Source of the DNA: Azoarcus sp. CIB
GTDB taxonomy: Bacteria; Pseudomonadota; Gammaproteobacteria; Burkholderiales; Rhodocyclaceae
Direction of reading: 5' to 3'
Length of the DNA stretch: 64,000 nt
Assembly (NCBI RefSeq): GCF_001190925.1
Contig: NZ_CP011072.1
Span: 4,216,001 to 4,280,000, forward strand
Shown: positions 41,905 through 49,684 of the stretch, piece after piece
Position numbering within the stretch: the first letter of the stretch is position 1
Layout: each line of letters begins with the position of its first letter
Program-made: the position numbers and the translations under genes
The notes under the pieces: model-generated
Databases searched by the model: none
What the model saw: only the letters and a program-made list of their open reading frames with translations
What the model was told of the DNA's origin: nothing

Positions 41905-42833
41905 AATGCCTCTCCAAATTCCTTCGCATAACGCGCGGCGATCGCGTCGCGATCCGGCGCGTGATTCTGCCCGCCGCGACTGGCGATCTTGATCGATCCC
42001 ATCAGGGACGCCAAGCGCCCGGTCCGCGTCCAATCGTAAGCTTCTGCAATCCCGTACAGCAGACCCGCCCGGTAGGCATCGCCACATCCGGTCGGATCGA
42101 CCACTTCATCGGTCGGCACGCACGGAATCTCGATGCAACGTCCTTCCGCATAGATGCGCGAGCCTTCGGGTCCCAGCGTGACAACCAGCGCCTCGACGCT
42201 TTCCGCCAACTGTTCGATCGTACGCCCGGTCCGCTCGCACAGCAGGCGCGCTTCGTAATCATTGACCGTGCAATAGGTAGCCTGGTTCAGGCAATGCAGC
42301 AGCTCCTCGCCCGAGAACAACGGCAACCCCTGGCCCGGATCGAACACGAAGGGGATTCCCGCGTCGGCGAACTGCGCGACATGGTTCAGCATGCCGTCGC
42401 GGCCGTCCGGCGAGACGATACCGAGCTTCACGCCGTTCGCGTCCTGGATCCGATTGAGGTGCGAGTAGTTCATCGCTCCGGGGTGAAAGGCCGTGATCTG
42501 GTTGTCGTCGAGATCGGTGGTGATGAAGGCCTGTGCGGTGAAGCTGTCCGGTACGTGCTTCACGTGATCCTGGCGCAGCCCGAGCCGCTGCAGGCGCAGG
42601 CGGTAGGGCTCCGCGTCGTCCCCCACGGTCGCCATGATCAGCGGTTCCGCGCCCAACAGTTTCAGGTTGTAGGCGATGTTCCCGGCGCACCCGCCGAATT
42701 CGCGCCGCATGTCCGGCACGAGAAACGACACGTTCAGGATGTGGATTTGCTCGGGAAGGATGTGGCGCTTGAAACGATCGTGGAACACCATGATCGTGTC
42801 GTAAGCCATGGAGCCGCAGACGAGGATGGACAT
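41898..42833 (-). CDS. PfkB-family carbohydrate/nucleoside kinase
   Basis: 311 residues. The N-terminal PfkB signature is GGCAGNIAYNLKLLGAEP, and the C-terminal active-site signature is DPTGCGDAYRAGLLYG with the catalytic Asp in GCGD. The sequence is closest in feel to the adenosine-kinase-like/ribokinase subgroup (MSILVCGSMAYDTIM), but the substrate cannot be read from sequence. It overlaps the SlyB-like gene, which may be co-transcribed. Confidence 0.92.
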   Translation of the reverse strand: MSILVCGSMAYDTIMVFHDRFKRHILPEQIHILNVSFLVPDMRREFGGCAGNIAYNLKLLGAEPLIMATVGDDAEPYRLRLQRLGLRQDHVKHVPDSFTAQAFITTDLDDNQITAFHPGAMNYSHLNRIQDANGVKLGIVSPDGRDGMLNHVAQFADAGIPFVFDPGQGLPLFSGEELLHCLNQATYCTVNDYEARLLCERTGRTIEQLAESVEALVVTLGPEGSRIYAEGRCIEIPCVPTDEVVDPTGCGDAYRAGLLYGIAEAYDWTRTGRLASLMGSIKIASRGGQNHAPDRDAIAARYAKEFGEALW

Positions 42834-42888
42834 TCAATAACCCGGAGGAAGGATAATCCCGCCATTATAGGGCGCCGCAGCATTGCCC

Positions 42889-43299
42889 CTACAGCGCCGC
42901 CCGCAGCTTCGCCGCCATCTCCTCGAGCGCCTCGCGCGGAGGATTCTTCGCCGGCCACGCCAGCGCCATGCCGTCGCCCTCCCAGCGCGGCACGACGTGA
43001 ATGTGGAAGTGGAACACGGTCTGGGCCCCCGCCTTCTCGTTCGCCTGCAGCAGCGTCACCCCTTCGCAGCCGACGACCGCCTTCACCGCACGCGCCATGC
43101 GGGCCGCGGTGCGGAAAGCGGCACCCGCCAGCTCGTCGTCGAGTTCATAGATATTCGCACGGTGCGGCTTGACGACCACCAGCATGTGGCCGGGATTCAC
43201 CGACTGCAGATCCATGAACACCAGCGTCGACTCGTCCTCGAACACCCTGGAGGCGGGCAGCTCCCCCTTCACGATGCGGCAGAACACACAGTTTTCCAT
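42889..43299 (-). CDS. HIT-family hydrolase
   Basis: 136 residues. The histidine triad H97-F-H99-I-H101 in HFHIHVVPR is intact, and the N-terminal CVFCRIVKGELPASRVFEDE is the usual Hint-like start with two Cys that may bind zinc. Such proteins hydrolyse nucleoside phosphoramidates or dinucleoside polyphosphates; the physiological substrate is unknown. Divergent from olsB, with a 109-nt gap in which I see no convincing promoter. Confidence 0.93.
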   Translation of the reverse strand: MENCVFCRIVKGELPASRVFEDESTLVFMDLQSVNPGHMLVVVKPHRANIYELDDELAGAAFRTAARMARAVKAVVGCEGVTLLQANEKAGAQTVFHFHIHVVPRWEGDGMALAWPAKNPPREALEEMAAKLRAAL

Positions 43300-43408
43300 T
43301 GACTCTCCCCAAACGGACGGAACTCGATTTCGTCACCCCATCGTAACGCCCTCGTCATGGCACCGCAACGCAGCATTTCGACAATGCGGGGAACACGCCA
43401 GAACAAGG

Positions 43409-44176
43409 ATGAAAGCCATGCTTCAGAAACAGGCGCACACCGCGGAACGCCGCACCCGTAATCTGCACGTCGGGCTCGCAGGCTGCGAAACCGAGATCCT
43501 CGAAGCGCAGAAGCTGCGCTACCGCGTATTCGCCGACGAAATGGGCGCCCGCCTGCCGAGCCGCACGCCGGGCGTCGACCGCGACATCTACGACCCCTAC
43601 TGCGAGCACCTGATCGTGCGCGACGAGGGTGCCGGGCGCATTGTCGGCACCTATCGCATCCTGTCGCCCGCTGCCGCGCGCAAGGTCGGCGGCTACTACT
43701 CCGAAAACGAATTCGACCTCACGCGCCTGCAGCACTTGCGCAACCGCATCGTCGAGATCGGCCGCTCGTGCATCGACGCCGACTACCGCAGCGGCGCCGT
43801 CATCACGCTGCTGTGGGCCGGCCTTGCCCGCTACATGCGGGAAAACGGCTACGACTACCTGATCGGCTGCGCCTCCGTCAGCATGGCCGACGGCGGACAC
43901 ACTGCCGCCAGCCTGTACAATCGCCTGAAGGACGAGCACGGCGCACCGCTCGAGTACCGCGTCTTCCCGCGCTGCCCCCTGCCCCTCGAGCACCTGCGCA
44001 AGGACCTGCCGGGCGACGCGCCGCCGCTCGTCAAGGGCTACCTGCGCGCCGGCGCGTGGATCTGCGGCGAACCGGCCTGGGACCCCGACTTCAACACCGC
44101 CGACCTGCCCATCCTGCTGTCGATGAACCGACTCGACGGACGTTACGCCAAGCACTTCATGGAACGCCAAGACTGA
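43409..44176 (+). CDS. olsB: L-ornithine N(alpha)-acyltransferase OlsB-like (GNAT)
   Basis: 255 residues. Segments LEAQKLRYRVFADEMGARLP, YDPYCEHLIVRD, IVGTYRILSP and IGRSCIDADYRSG are typical of the OlsB/hemolysin-like GNAT family, which transfers a 3-hydroxyacyl chain from ACP to ornithine to make lyso-ornithine lipid. The adjacent PlsC-type gene fits the second step. Start ATG at 43409 (MKAMLQKQ); a second ATG lies 9 nt later. The pair makes phosphorus-free membrane lipids, often used under phosphate limitation. Confidence 0.88.
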   Translation: MKAMLQKQAHTAERRTRNLHVGLAGCETEILEAQKLRYRVFADEMGARLPSRTPGVDRDIYDPYCEHLIVRDEGAGRIVGTYRILSPAAARKVGGYYSENEFDLTRLQHLRNRIVEIGRSCIDADYRSGAVITLLWAGLARYMRENGYDYLIGCASVSMADGGHTAASLYNRLKDEHGAPLEYRVFPRCPLPLEHLRKDLPGDAPPLVKGYLRAGAWICGEPAWDPDFNTADLPILLSMNRLDGRYAKHFMERQD

Positions 44177-45063
44177 AAACGCACGCCACTCAACCGCAGC
44201 CCTGCCCACCCGCGCCACGCTGGCTGCGGGCGTGGCGCTACCTGCGCCTCGCACTGCACGTTGCGCAAGGGTTGCTCACGGTTCTCGCCGTCTATCGGCT
44301 GACCGATGAAGCGACGCACCGCAACCTGCGCCGCCGCTGGTCGCAAAAGCTGCTTGCCATACTCGGCGTCGAACTGCGGGTGGCCGGCCAGGCGATCCAG
44401 CCCGGCTGCATGCTGGTCGCCAACCACATTTCGTGGCTGGACATCTTCGTCATCAACGCCCTCGCGCCCTCGGCCTTCGTGTCCAAGGCTGAGGTGCGCG
44501 GCTGGCCGTTGATCGGCTGCCTCGCAGCCAGGAACGAAACCGTCTTCCTGCGCCGCGGCAGCCGCGGTCACGCGAAAATCATCAACGCGGAGATCGCCGC
44601 CCGGCTCGATGCCGGACGCAATGTCGCGGTCTTCCCTGAAGGCACCACCACCGACGGCAGCCACGTCCTGCACTTCCACGCCGCGCTGCTGCAGCCGGCG
44701 ATCGAATGCGGTCACGCTATCCAGCCGGTAGCCCTTTCATACCACGCCCCTGACGGCACCTTCAGCCGCGCCCCGGCCTACGATGGAGACGTCAGCCTCG
44801 GCCAGAGCCTCGCAGCGATCATCGCAGAACCGCGATTCATCGCGCGAGTGGTTGTAATAGATCCCCTATCGACCACGAAAGACACGTCGCGCCGCGAAAT
44901 TGCGCGGAGGGCGCACGACGCAATCGTCAGCACGATCGGGCGGGAGGACACTGAATTCACGAACGCATCCTCACCCGTCGACGACTACCCTCATGAACCG
45001 AAGGCAGCAAATTCGATCAGGGCTCAAACAACTGTAGAGGCAGGCACTGCGCAATTGCCTTGA
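44173..45063 (+). CDS. olsA: Lyso-ornithine lipid O-acyltransferase OlsA-like (PlsC family)
   Basis: About 296 residues. The PlsC motifs are present: HX4D in ANHISWLDIF and FPEGTTTDGSHV. A membrane helix lies near the N-terminus (LHVAQGLLTVLAVYRL). No ATG, GTG or TTG lies in frame upstream of the conserved region near the olsB stop; the best start is a CTG at 44173 overlapping the olsB stop (CTGA), 8 nt after GGAA. The last 16 residues are encoded over the 3' end of vapC on the other strand, so the tail may be recent. Function by family and linkage to olsB. Confidence 0.88.
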   Translation: MKTHATQPQPCPPAPRWLRAWRYLRLALHVAQGLLTVLAVYRLTDEATHRNLRRRWSQKLLAILGVELRVAGQAIQPGCMLVANHISWLDIFVINALAPSAFVSKAEVRGWPLIGCLAARNETVFLRRGSRGHAKIINAEIAARLDAGRNVAVFPEGTTTDGSHVLHFHAALLQPAIECGHAIQPVALSYHAPDGTFSRAPAYDGDVSLGQSLAAIIAEPRFIARVVVIDPLSTTKDTSRREIARRAHDAIVSTIGREDTEFTNASSPVDDYPHEPKAANSIRAQTTVEAGTAQLP

Positions 45064-45412
45064 AATCGCGATCCTTGGTGAGCAGAGGAATGCCATCCCG
45101 CAGGCACAACTGAGCAATCAGGCAATCTATCGTCGAACGGATGGTGAAGCCCCGTAGGCGACAAACGCGGTAAATCCGCGCGGCCTCGGCGTAATCCGCC
45201 CTCGTGGGATCGGCGATCTCCTCGAATGCGCCCAGCAGATCCGCGATGCGCGCCGCCTCCGCGTCGTCCCTGAGCCCGAGCAAAATCTCCGTAAGCACAA
45301 TGCCCGGAACAGCGATCGACTCCCCCTCGGCGATGGCATCGGCCAATCGCATTGACGCACGGGAGTCGTACCCATTGAAGAAGTCGATCCAGACCGACGT
45401 ATCCACCAACAT
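45017..45412 (-). CDS. vapC: VapC-family PIN-domain toxin
   Basis: 131-residue PIN ribonuclease. The acidic metal-binding residues are all present: D4 (MLVDTSVWIDFF), E42 (VLTEILLG), D96 (STIDCLIA) and D114/D116 (LTKDRDF). VapC toxins cleave tRNA or rRNA when unopposed; the target cannot be told. It overlaps the antitoxin stop by 1 nt (TAATG), the standard operon arrangement, and its 3' end overlaps olsA by 47 nt on the opposite strand. Confidence 0.93.
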   Translation of the reverse strand: MLVDTSVWIDFFNGYDSRASMRLADAIAEGESIAVPGIVLTEILLGLRDDAEAARIADLLGAFEEIADPTRADYAEAARIYRVCRLRGFTIRSTIDCLIAQLCLRDGIPLLTKDRDFKAIAQCLPLQLFEP

Positions 45413-45621
45413 TATCGGTCTGCGCCCGCGCGCGGCGAGCGCAAATCGTCAAGATTCCCGCGCCAGTCGACCTTCCCCCGCAAGGCGAGCAACTCCCTTC
45501 GCTTGAGCGTTCTTGCGAATTCGAACAAGGCTGCATTGATCGCCGCTTTCTTCGTCGGGAAATGCCCAAGTTGAACGACTTGGGTCAAAAGCTGATCGTC
45601 GAGCTCTACATGAGTTCTCAT
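45412..45621 (-). CDS. vapB: VapB-family antitoxin
   Basis: 69 residues. The N-terminal ribbon-helix-helix region (MRTHVELDDQLLTQVVQLGHFPTK in family terms, with TKKAAINAALFEFA as the second helix) binds DNA; the C-terminal LLALRGKVDWRGNLDDLR wraps VapC and is the most typical part of this VapB subgroup. A perfect TATAAT lies 32 nt upstream of the ATG, giving autoregulation by the VapBC complex as the likely control. Confidence 0.92.
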   Translation of the reverse strand: MRTHVELDDQLLTQVVQLGHFPTKKAAINAALFEFARTLKRRELLALRGKVDWRGNLDDLRSPRAGADR

Positions 45622-45652
45622 GGGACTAATCGTTACAGATTCGTGTGCATGA

Positions 45653-45658
45653 ATTATA
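45653..45658 (-). promoter_or_regulatory. vapBC promoter -10 element
   Basis: A perfect TATAAT on the minus strand upstream of vapB. No good -35 is seen at 16-18 nt. The surrounding AT-rich stretch TTGTATAATTCATG stands out in this GC-rich region. Confidence 0.5.
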
Positions 45659-45691
45659 CAACATCACGCACCAACGACCAGAACGCAGAGT

Positions 45692-46489
45692 CTACGCCTG
45701 AACCTGGAAGACCTGGCCGTCCTCGAGGCGCACCGCCGTCAGCTTGCCGCCCCACACGCAACCGGAATCGAGCGCGATGAGGCCCGGCGTCCGGTAGAAG
45801 CCCAGCGCCGACCAATGGCCGCAGACGATCGTATGGGTCGTGCTCAGGCGCCCGGGTGCCGTAAACCACGGCATCGTGCCGGCCGGCGCGCGCATCGGCG
45901 AACCCTTCGCCTGCAATGCCATGCGCCCGTCAGCGCTGCAGAAGCGCATGCGAGTGAGCGCATTGACGACGACCCGATGGCGCTCCAACCCGGTCAGGTT
46001 CTCCGACCAAGCATCCGGCTCGTTGCCTCCGAGATGCTTGAGCAAGTCCTGCGCATCCGGACCAACCAGTGCGGCACTCACATCCTCCGCGAGTTCCGCC
46101 GCCCGTGCCACGCTCCACTGTGGCAGCAGCCCCGCATGCACCATCGCGAAATCGCCCTCGACATGCATCAGCGGCAAGGTCGCGACCCACGCCAGCAACT
46201 CGTCACGGTCCGGCGCCTCCAGCACCTGGAACAGGGTGTCATCGTCGTCCAGCCTCTTGTGTCCTGCCGCGACCATCAGGAGATAGAGATCGTGGTTCCC
46301 CAGCACGATCGTCGCCGCCTCGCCCAGACCCGAAAGGAAGCGGAGCGTCTGCACCGACTCGGGGCCGCGATTCACCATGTCGCCCACGACCCACAGGCGA
46401 TCCTCCTTCGGGTCGAAAGCGATCCGCTCCAGCAGACGCTGAAGCACTGAATAACAACCCTGGATGTCACCTACCGCGAAACTGGCCAT
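45692..46489 (-). CDS. apaH: Diadenosine tetraphosphatase (symmetrical)
   Basis: 265-residue calcineurin-like phosphoesterase hydrolysing Ap4A to two ADP; the family also removes Np4 caps from RNA. Metal-binding motifs are GDIQGCY (7-13), GDMVNRGPESV, and LGNHDLYLL, with VCGHWSALG and LDSGCVWGGKL later. Normal length. It stands alone here, away from apaG. Confidence 0.97.
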   Translation of the reverse strand: MASFAVGDIQGCYSVLQRLLERIAFDPKEDRLWVVGDMVNRGPESVQTLRFLSGLGEAATIVLGNHDLYLLMVAAGHKRLDDDDTLFQVLEAPDRDELLAWVATLPLMHVEGDFAMVHAGLLPQWSVARAAELAEDVSAALVGPDAQDLLKHLGGNEPDAWSENLTGLERHRVVVNALTRMRFCSADGRMALQAKGSPMRAPAGTMPWFTAPGRLSTTHTIVCGHWSALGFYRTPGLIALDSGCVWGGKLTAVRLEDGQVFQVQA

Positions 46490-46534
46490 GAAAATCGGGT
46501 GCGCTACAAGAAATCCGTCGCGAAATTCTATCGC

Positions 46535-46600
46535 GTCGGAGCTGCTTCAGTCGCGAATCACCGCCGATTCCCCTGTAGGGGCAGCTTCAGCCGCTCCCAC
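46535..46600 (+). repeat. REP-like doublet
   Basis: Two related copies in the same orientation, 40 bp apart: GTCGGAGCTGCTTCAGTCGCGA at 46535-46556 (listed in two halves: GTCGGAGCTGC, TTCAGTCGCGA) and GTAGGGGCAGC, TTCAGCCGCTCCCAC at 46575-46600. They match the GTAGGAGCGGCTTCAGCCGCGA style of repetitive extragenic palindromes known from pseudomonads and relatives; the second copy can fold into a hairpin with a TTCA-containing loop. It sits in the 128-nt gap between apaH and the polysaccharide cluster. Confidence 0.65.
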
Positions 46601-46617
46601 ACAATTAACTCGCTCCG

Positions 46618-48507
46618 TCAGGCCTTGCTGCCCGCGCGCACGAAGCCCCGTTCTCCCTCGACCACACGCAAGGCCGGGCGCCCACCCATCGGAACATACT
46701 CGGGCACCCAGCGCAGCAGTCCGCGGCGCACCTCGTCGTCGGTAAACGTCCCGTTCTGCATCAGCCAAGTATTCAGCTCGGCAAGCAGCGACGCCACTGC
46801 CGGACGAGCACGGGCGATGCGCAGTTTCGGATGGGGCGTCTCGCGCGTTTCCTCCGTGTCGGCAAGCAGCTCCTCGTACAGCTTCTCGCCCGGACGCAGG
46901 CCGGTGAACTCGATGCGGATCTCGTCTTCGGAGAAACCCGACAAGCGGATCATGTTGCGAGCCAGATCGACGATCTTTACGGGCTGCCCCATATCCATAA
47001 CGAATATTTCGCCACCCTGCCCCATCGACGCTGCCTGCAACACCAACTGCGCCGCCTCGGGAATCGACATGAAGTAACGGTTGATCTCCGGATGCGTCAC
47101 CGTCACCGGCCCGCCACGCGCGATCTGCTCCTGGAACTTCGGAATCACGCTGCCCGTGCTACCAAGCACATTGCCGAAACGCACCATTTCGAACTGCGTC
47201 GAATCGCTTCGGTCCTGCAGCGCCTGACAGAGCAGCTCGGCGAGCCGCTTGCTTGCCCCCATGACGTTGGTCGGGTTCACTGCCTTGTCGGTGGAAATCA
47301 ACACGAAGCGCTCGGCGGCATGACGCTGGGCAGCCTCGGCCACGCGCAAAGTGCCTAGCACGTTGTTGCGCACAGCCTGCCACGCGTTACCAACCTCCAT
47401 CAAGGGCACATGCTTGTACGCGGCCGCGTGGAACACGACCTGAGGCCGCCATGCGGCGAACACCTCATCGAGGCGCGCTGCATCCTTCACGTCACCCGCG
47501 AGTGGAACGACCGCGAGTTCGGGGCAATTCTGCGCAAACCACTGCTCTATCGTGTACAGGGCAAATTCGTTCTGCTCGAATAGCACCACGCGTGCCGGAG
47601 TAAAGCGCGACAACTGGCGGCACAGCTCACTTCCGATCGACCCGCCCGCCCCCGTCACGAGCACAACCTTGCCGTGCAGCATGGCCTCGACGTGCGGCGT
47701 GTCGATCCACACCGGCTCGCGCCCGAGCAGGTCCTCGATATCCACGCGCCGGATCGACGCCACCGCCACCCGGCCGCCCATCACGTCCTCGAGCCCCGGC
47801 ACGGTGAACACCTTCGCTCCGGACCGGACTGACAGATCGGTCGCGTGGCGGCGCACACGCGTCGCGGCCGAAGGCATCGCCAGGATCACATGCTGAACAC
47901 GTTCACTCGCGAGAATCTCCGGCAATTCCTCGACGGACCCCAGCACAGGCAATCCGAGAAGCTCTCGCCCCCACTTGCTCTCGTCGTCATCGACTAGACC
48001 GATCACCCTCCAATCCGCGCTGCGCTGGAGCTCACGCACCAGCATCGCGCCCCCGCGCCCCGCGCCGACGATCACCACAGGTTTGCCCTTTGCTACCAAA
48101 CCACCGTAGAGCCGATGCTCCTTCCACATGCGGTATGCGGCACGCCCCCCAGCCATGATCACGGCAAGGAGGATCGGATAGAGCAAGAGCGTCGAGCGGG
48201 GAACAACCGGCTGCGCACGATACAGCGCAACAAAAGCCCAGACAGCTAGAGAGGAAATCGCAACTGCACGCAACACGCGAGCGAGGTCCGGCAGGCTGGC
48301 GAATACCCACATGCCGCGGTAGAGGCCGGCCCGACGACAGACGATGCCATGAACCGGCAGCAGAACCAGCAATCCCAGACCGATCTGCGCCCCGTATTCC
48401 GCAGGCCACTCGAAGTTGAACCGCAAGAGATACGTGCCGACCCAGGCAGCGCACGCGGCGACGAGGTCGAACAACAGGACAAGGGCGGAACGGCTCAACC
48501 ACTTCAT
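46618..48507 (-). CDS. UDP-sugar 4,6-dehydratase, WbpM/PglF/CapD family
   Basis: 629-residue membrane-anchored nucleoside-diphosphate-sugar dehydratase. Four membrane helices fill the first 120 residues, then a Rossmann-like domain (VVIVGAGRGGAMLV) and the catalytic SDR domain with LVTGAGGSIGSELCRQL and the WbpM-type active-site segment STDKAVNPTNVMGASKRLAE. These enzymes convert UDP-GlcNAc to UDP-4-keto-6-deoxy-GlcNAc for QuiNAc/FucNAc or bacillosamine. It is the last gene of the cluster, and the WbpK/WbpL-like neighbours upstream support D-FucNAc/QuiNAc as initiating sugar. Confidence 0.93.
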   Translation of the reverse strand: MKWLSRSALVLLFDLVAACAAWVGTYLLRFNFEWPAEYGAQIGLGLLVLLPVHGIVCRRAGLYRGMWVFASLPDLARVLRAVAISSLAVWAFVALYRAQPVVPRSTLLLYPILLAVIMAGGRAAYRMWKEHRLYGGLVAKGKPVVIVGAGRGGAMLVRELQRSADWRVIGLVDDDESKWGRELLGLPVLGSVEELPEILASERVQHVILAMPSAATRVRRHATDLSVRSGAKVFTVPGLEDVMGGRVAVASIRRVDIEDLLGREPVWIDTPHVEAMLHGKVVLVTGAGGSIGSELCRQLSRFTPARVVLFEQNEFALYTIEQWFAQNCPELAVVPLAGDVKDAARLDEVFAAWRPQVVFHAAAYKHVPLMEVGNAWQAVRNNVLGTLRVAEAAQRHAAERFVLISTDKAVNPTNVMGASKRLAELLCQALQDRSDSTQFEMVRFGNVLGSTGSVIPKFQEQIARGGPVTVTHPEINRYFMSIPEAAQLVLQAASMGQGGEIFVMDMGQPVKIVDLARNMIRLSGFSEDEIRIEFTGLRPGEKLYEELLADTEETRETPHPKLRIARARPAVASLLAELNTWLMQNGTFTDDEVRRGLLRWVPEYVPMGGRPALRVVEGERGFVRAGSKA

Positions 48508-48649
48508 ACTGACCGGTTCCTCGGGGGCAAGATGCTCGCAGAAGTTTGCGCCGATGGCATTCTACTCGGATCTCAATGGATATTCTGCAACGCAACATTT
48601 CGCCACAAGAAGGCTGCTCACATTGAGCAAACCTTCGGATCGTTGCGCC

Positions 48650-49684
48650 TCACGCCGCGCAGCCTTCCTCTTCTCCCGCACGCAGGGCAACGGCGAGGAG
48701 AAACAGAGGAGCATATGCTATGGCAATCCCAGGCAAGCCCCCAACATGGCCTGCACCGACGGCGAGAGCAAGCGGAAGCAGCCAGAACAGATTGGTTGCG
48801 CAAATGAAAAGGGTCACCGGAAGGTGGCGCCCGAACCGTCGCGCTGCGTGCTGATACGCATGGCTGCGATGTGCTTCGTAGATGCGCCGCCCCTGCACCA
48901 GTCGGCGCAAGAGCGTCCACGTTGCATCGACGACAAACACGCCGAGGAGAATCAGCCAGCCCCACAACAGCTCCGGCGAGATCCACCCGGCATGCAAGGA
49001 CAGCACGCCGAGCACGATACCGAGGAAACCGCTACCCGCATCCCCCATGAAAATCTTCGCAGGCGGGAAGTTCCAGCAAAGGAATCCCGTCACCGCCGCC
49101 GCCAGCGCCAGCGGCACCATTGCCAGCACCATCTGGCCGGACAGCGCGTACAACGCTGCCCCGCCAACGCACACGCAAATCGCCTCGACGCCGGCGATCC
49201 CGTCGATGCCGTCCATGAAGTTGTACAGGTTCAGCACCCACACGAGATACACCGCCGCTAGCACGGCCCCGGCCCAACCCGTCGCCACCGTGCCACCGAA
49301 CACCGACAGCGGCGGGCTTCCGCCCAGCCAAGCGAGTGCCCACGCCGCCCCGGCGAAATGCGCGAGCAGCCGCCACCGCGCCGCCACGTGACCGTGATCG
49401 TCGAAAAAACCCACCGCCGCCACCAGCCCGCCAGCCCCCGCCAAGGCCCACAGCAACGAAGCATCGAGAGCCCCGCCCAAAAACAGCACCGGCAGGGCCG
49501 CCAGCATTCCCAGTACGATCGCCACCCCTCCCCCGCGCGGGGTCGGCACCTGATGCGAACTGCGCGCATTCGGAACGTCGATGAGGCTGTGCGCGAGCGC
49601 ATAGCGGCGCAACACGCCCGTCAGCACTGCCGAGCCTCCGCCAACCGCCAGTGCGAGCACAGCGAAATATCCCGGACTGCTCAT
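48650..49684 (-). CDS. Undecaprenyl-phosphate glycosyl-1-phosphate transferase, WecA/WbpL type
   Basis: 344-residue polytopic membrane protein of the MraY/WecA superfamily. Key motifs: VPTPRGGGVAIVLG, VGFFDDHG, the Asp-rich NLYNFMDGIDGIAGVEA, and FMGDAGSGFLG; the cytoplasmic HRSHAYQHAARR loop is typical of WbpL. It starts O-unit synthesis by placing a HexNAc-1-phosphate (probably FucNAc or QuiNAc, given its neighbours) on undecaprenyl phosphate. Overlaps the upstream SDR stop by 4 nt. Confidence 0.92.
   Translation of the reverse strand: MSSPGYFAVLALAVGGGSAVLTGVLRRYALAHSLIDVPNARSSHQVPTPRGGGVAIVLGMLAALPVLFLGGALDASLLWALAGAGGLVAAVGFFDDHGHVAARWRLLAHFAGAAWALAWLGGSPPLSVFGGTVATGWAGAVLAAVYLVWVLNLYNFMDGIDGIAGVEAICVCVGGAALYALSGQMVLAMVPLALAAAVTGFLCWNFPPAKIFMGDAGSGFLGIVLGVLSLHAGWISPELLWGWLILLGVFVVDATWTLLRRLVQGRRIYEAHRSHAYQHAARRFGRHLPVTLFICATNLFWLLPLALAVGAGHVGGLPGIAIAYAPLFLLAVALRAGEEEGCAA

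Noticed and set aside
48508-48649. Possible small gene or promoter upstream of the WbpM-like gene
   Set aside because: The 142-nt gap holds only a 5-bp hairpin (GCTCA/TGAGC) and a TTGCAG/TAGAAT pair 20 nt apart; neither is convincing.
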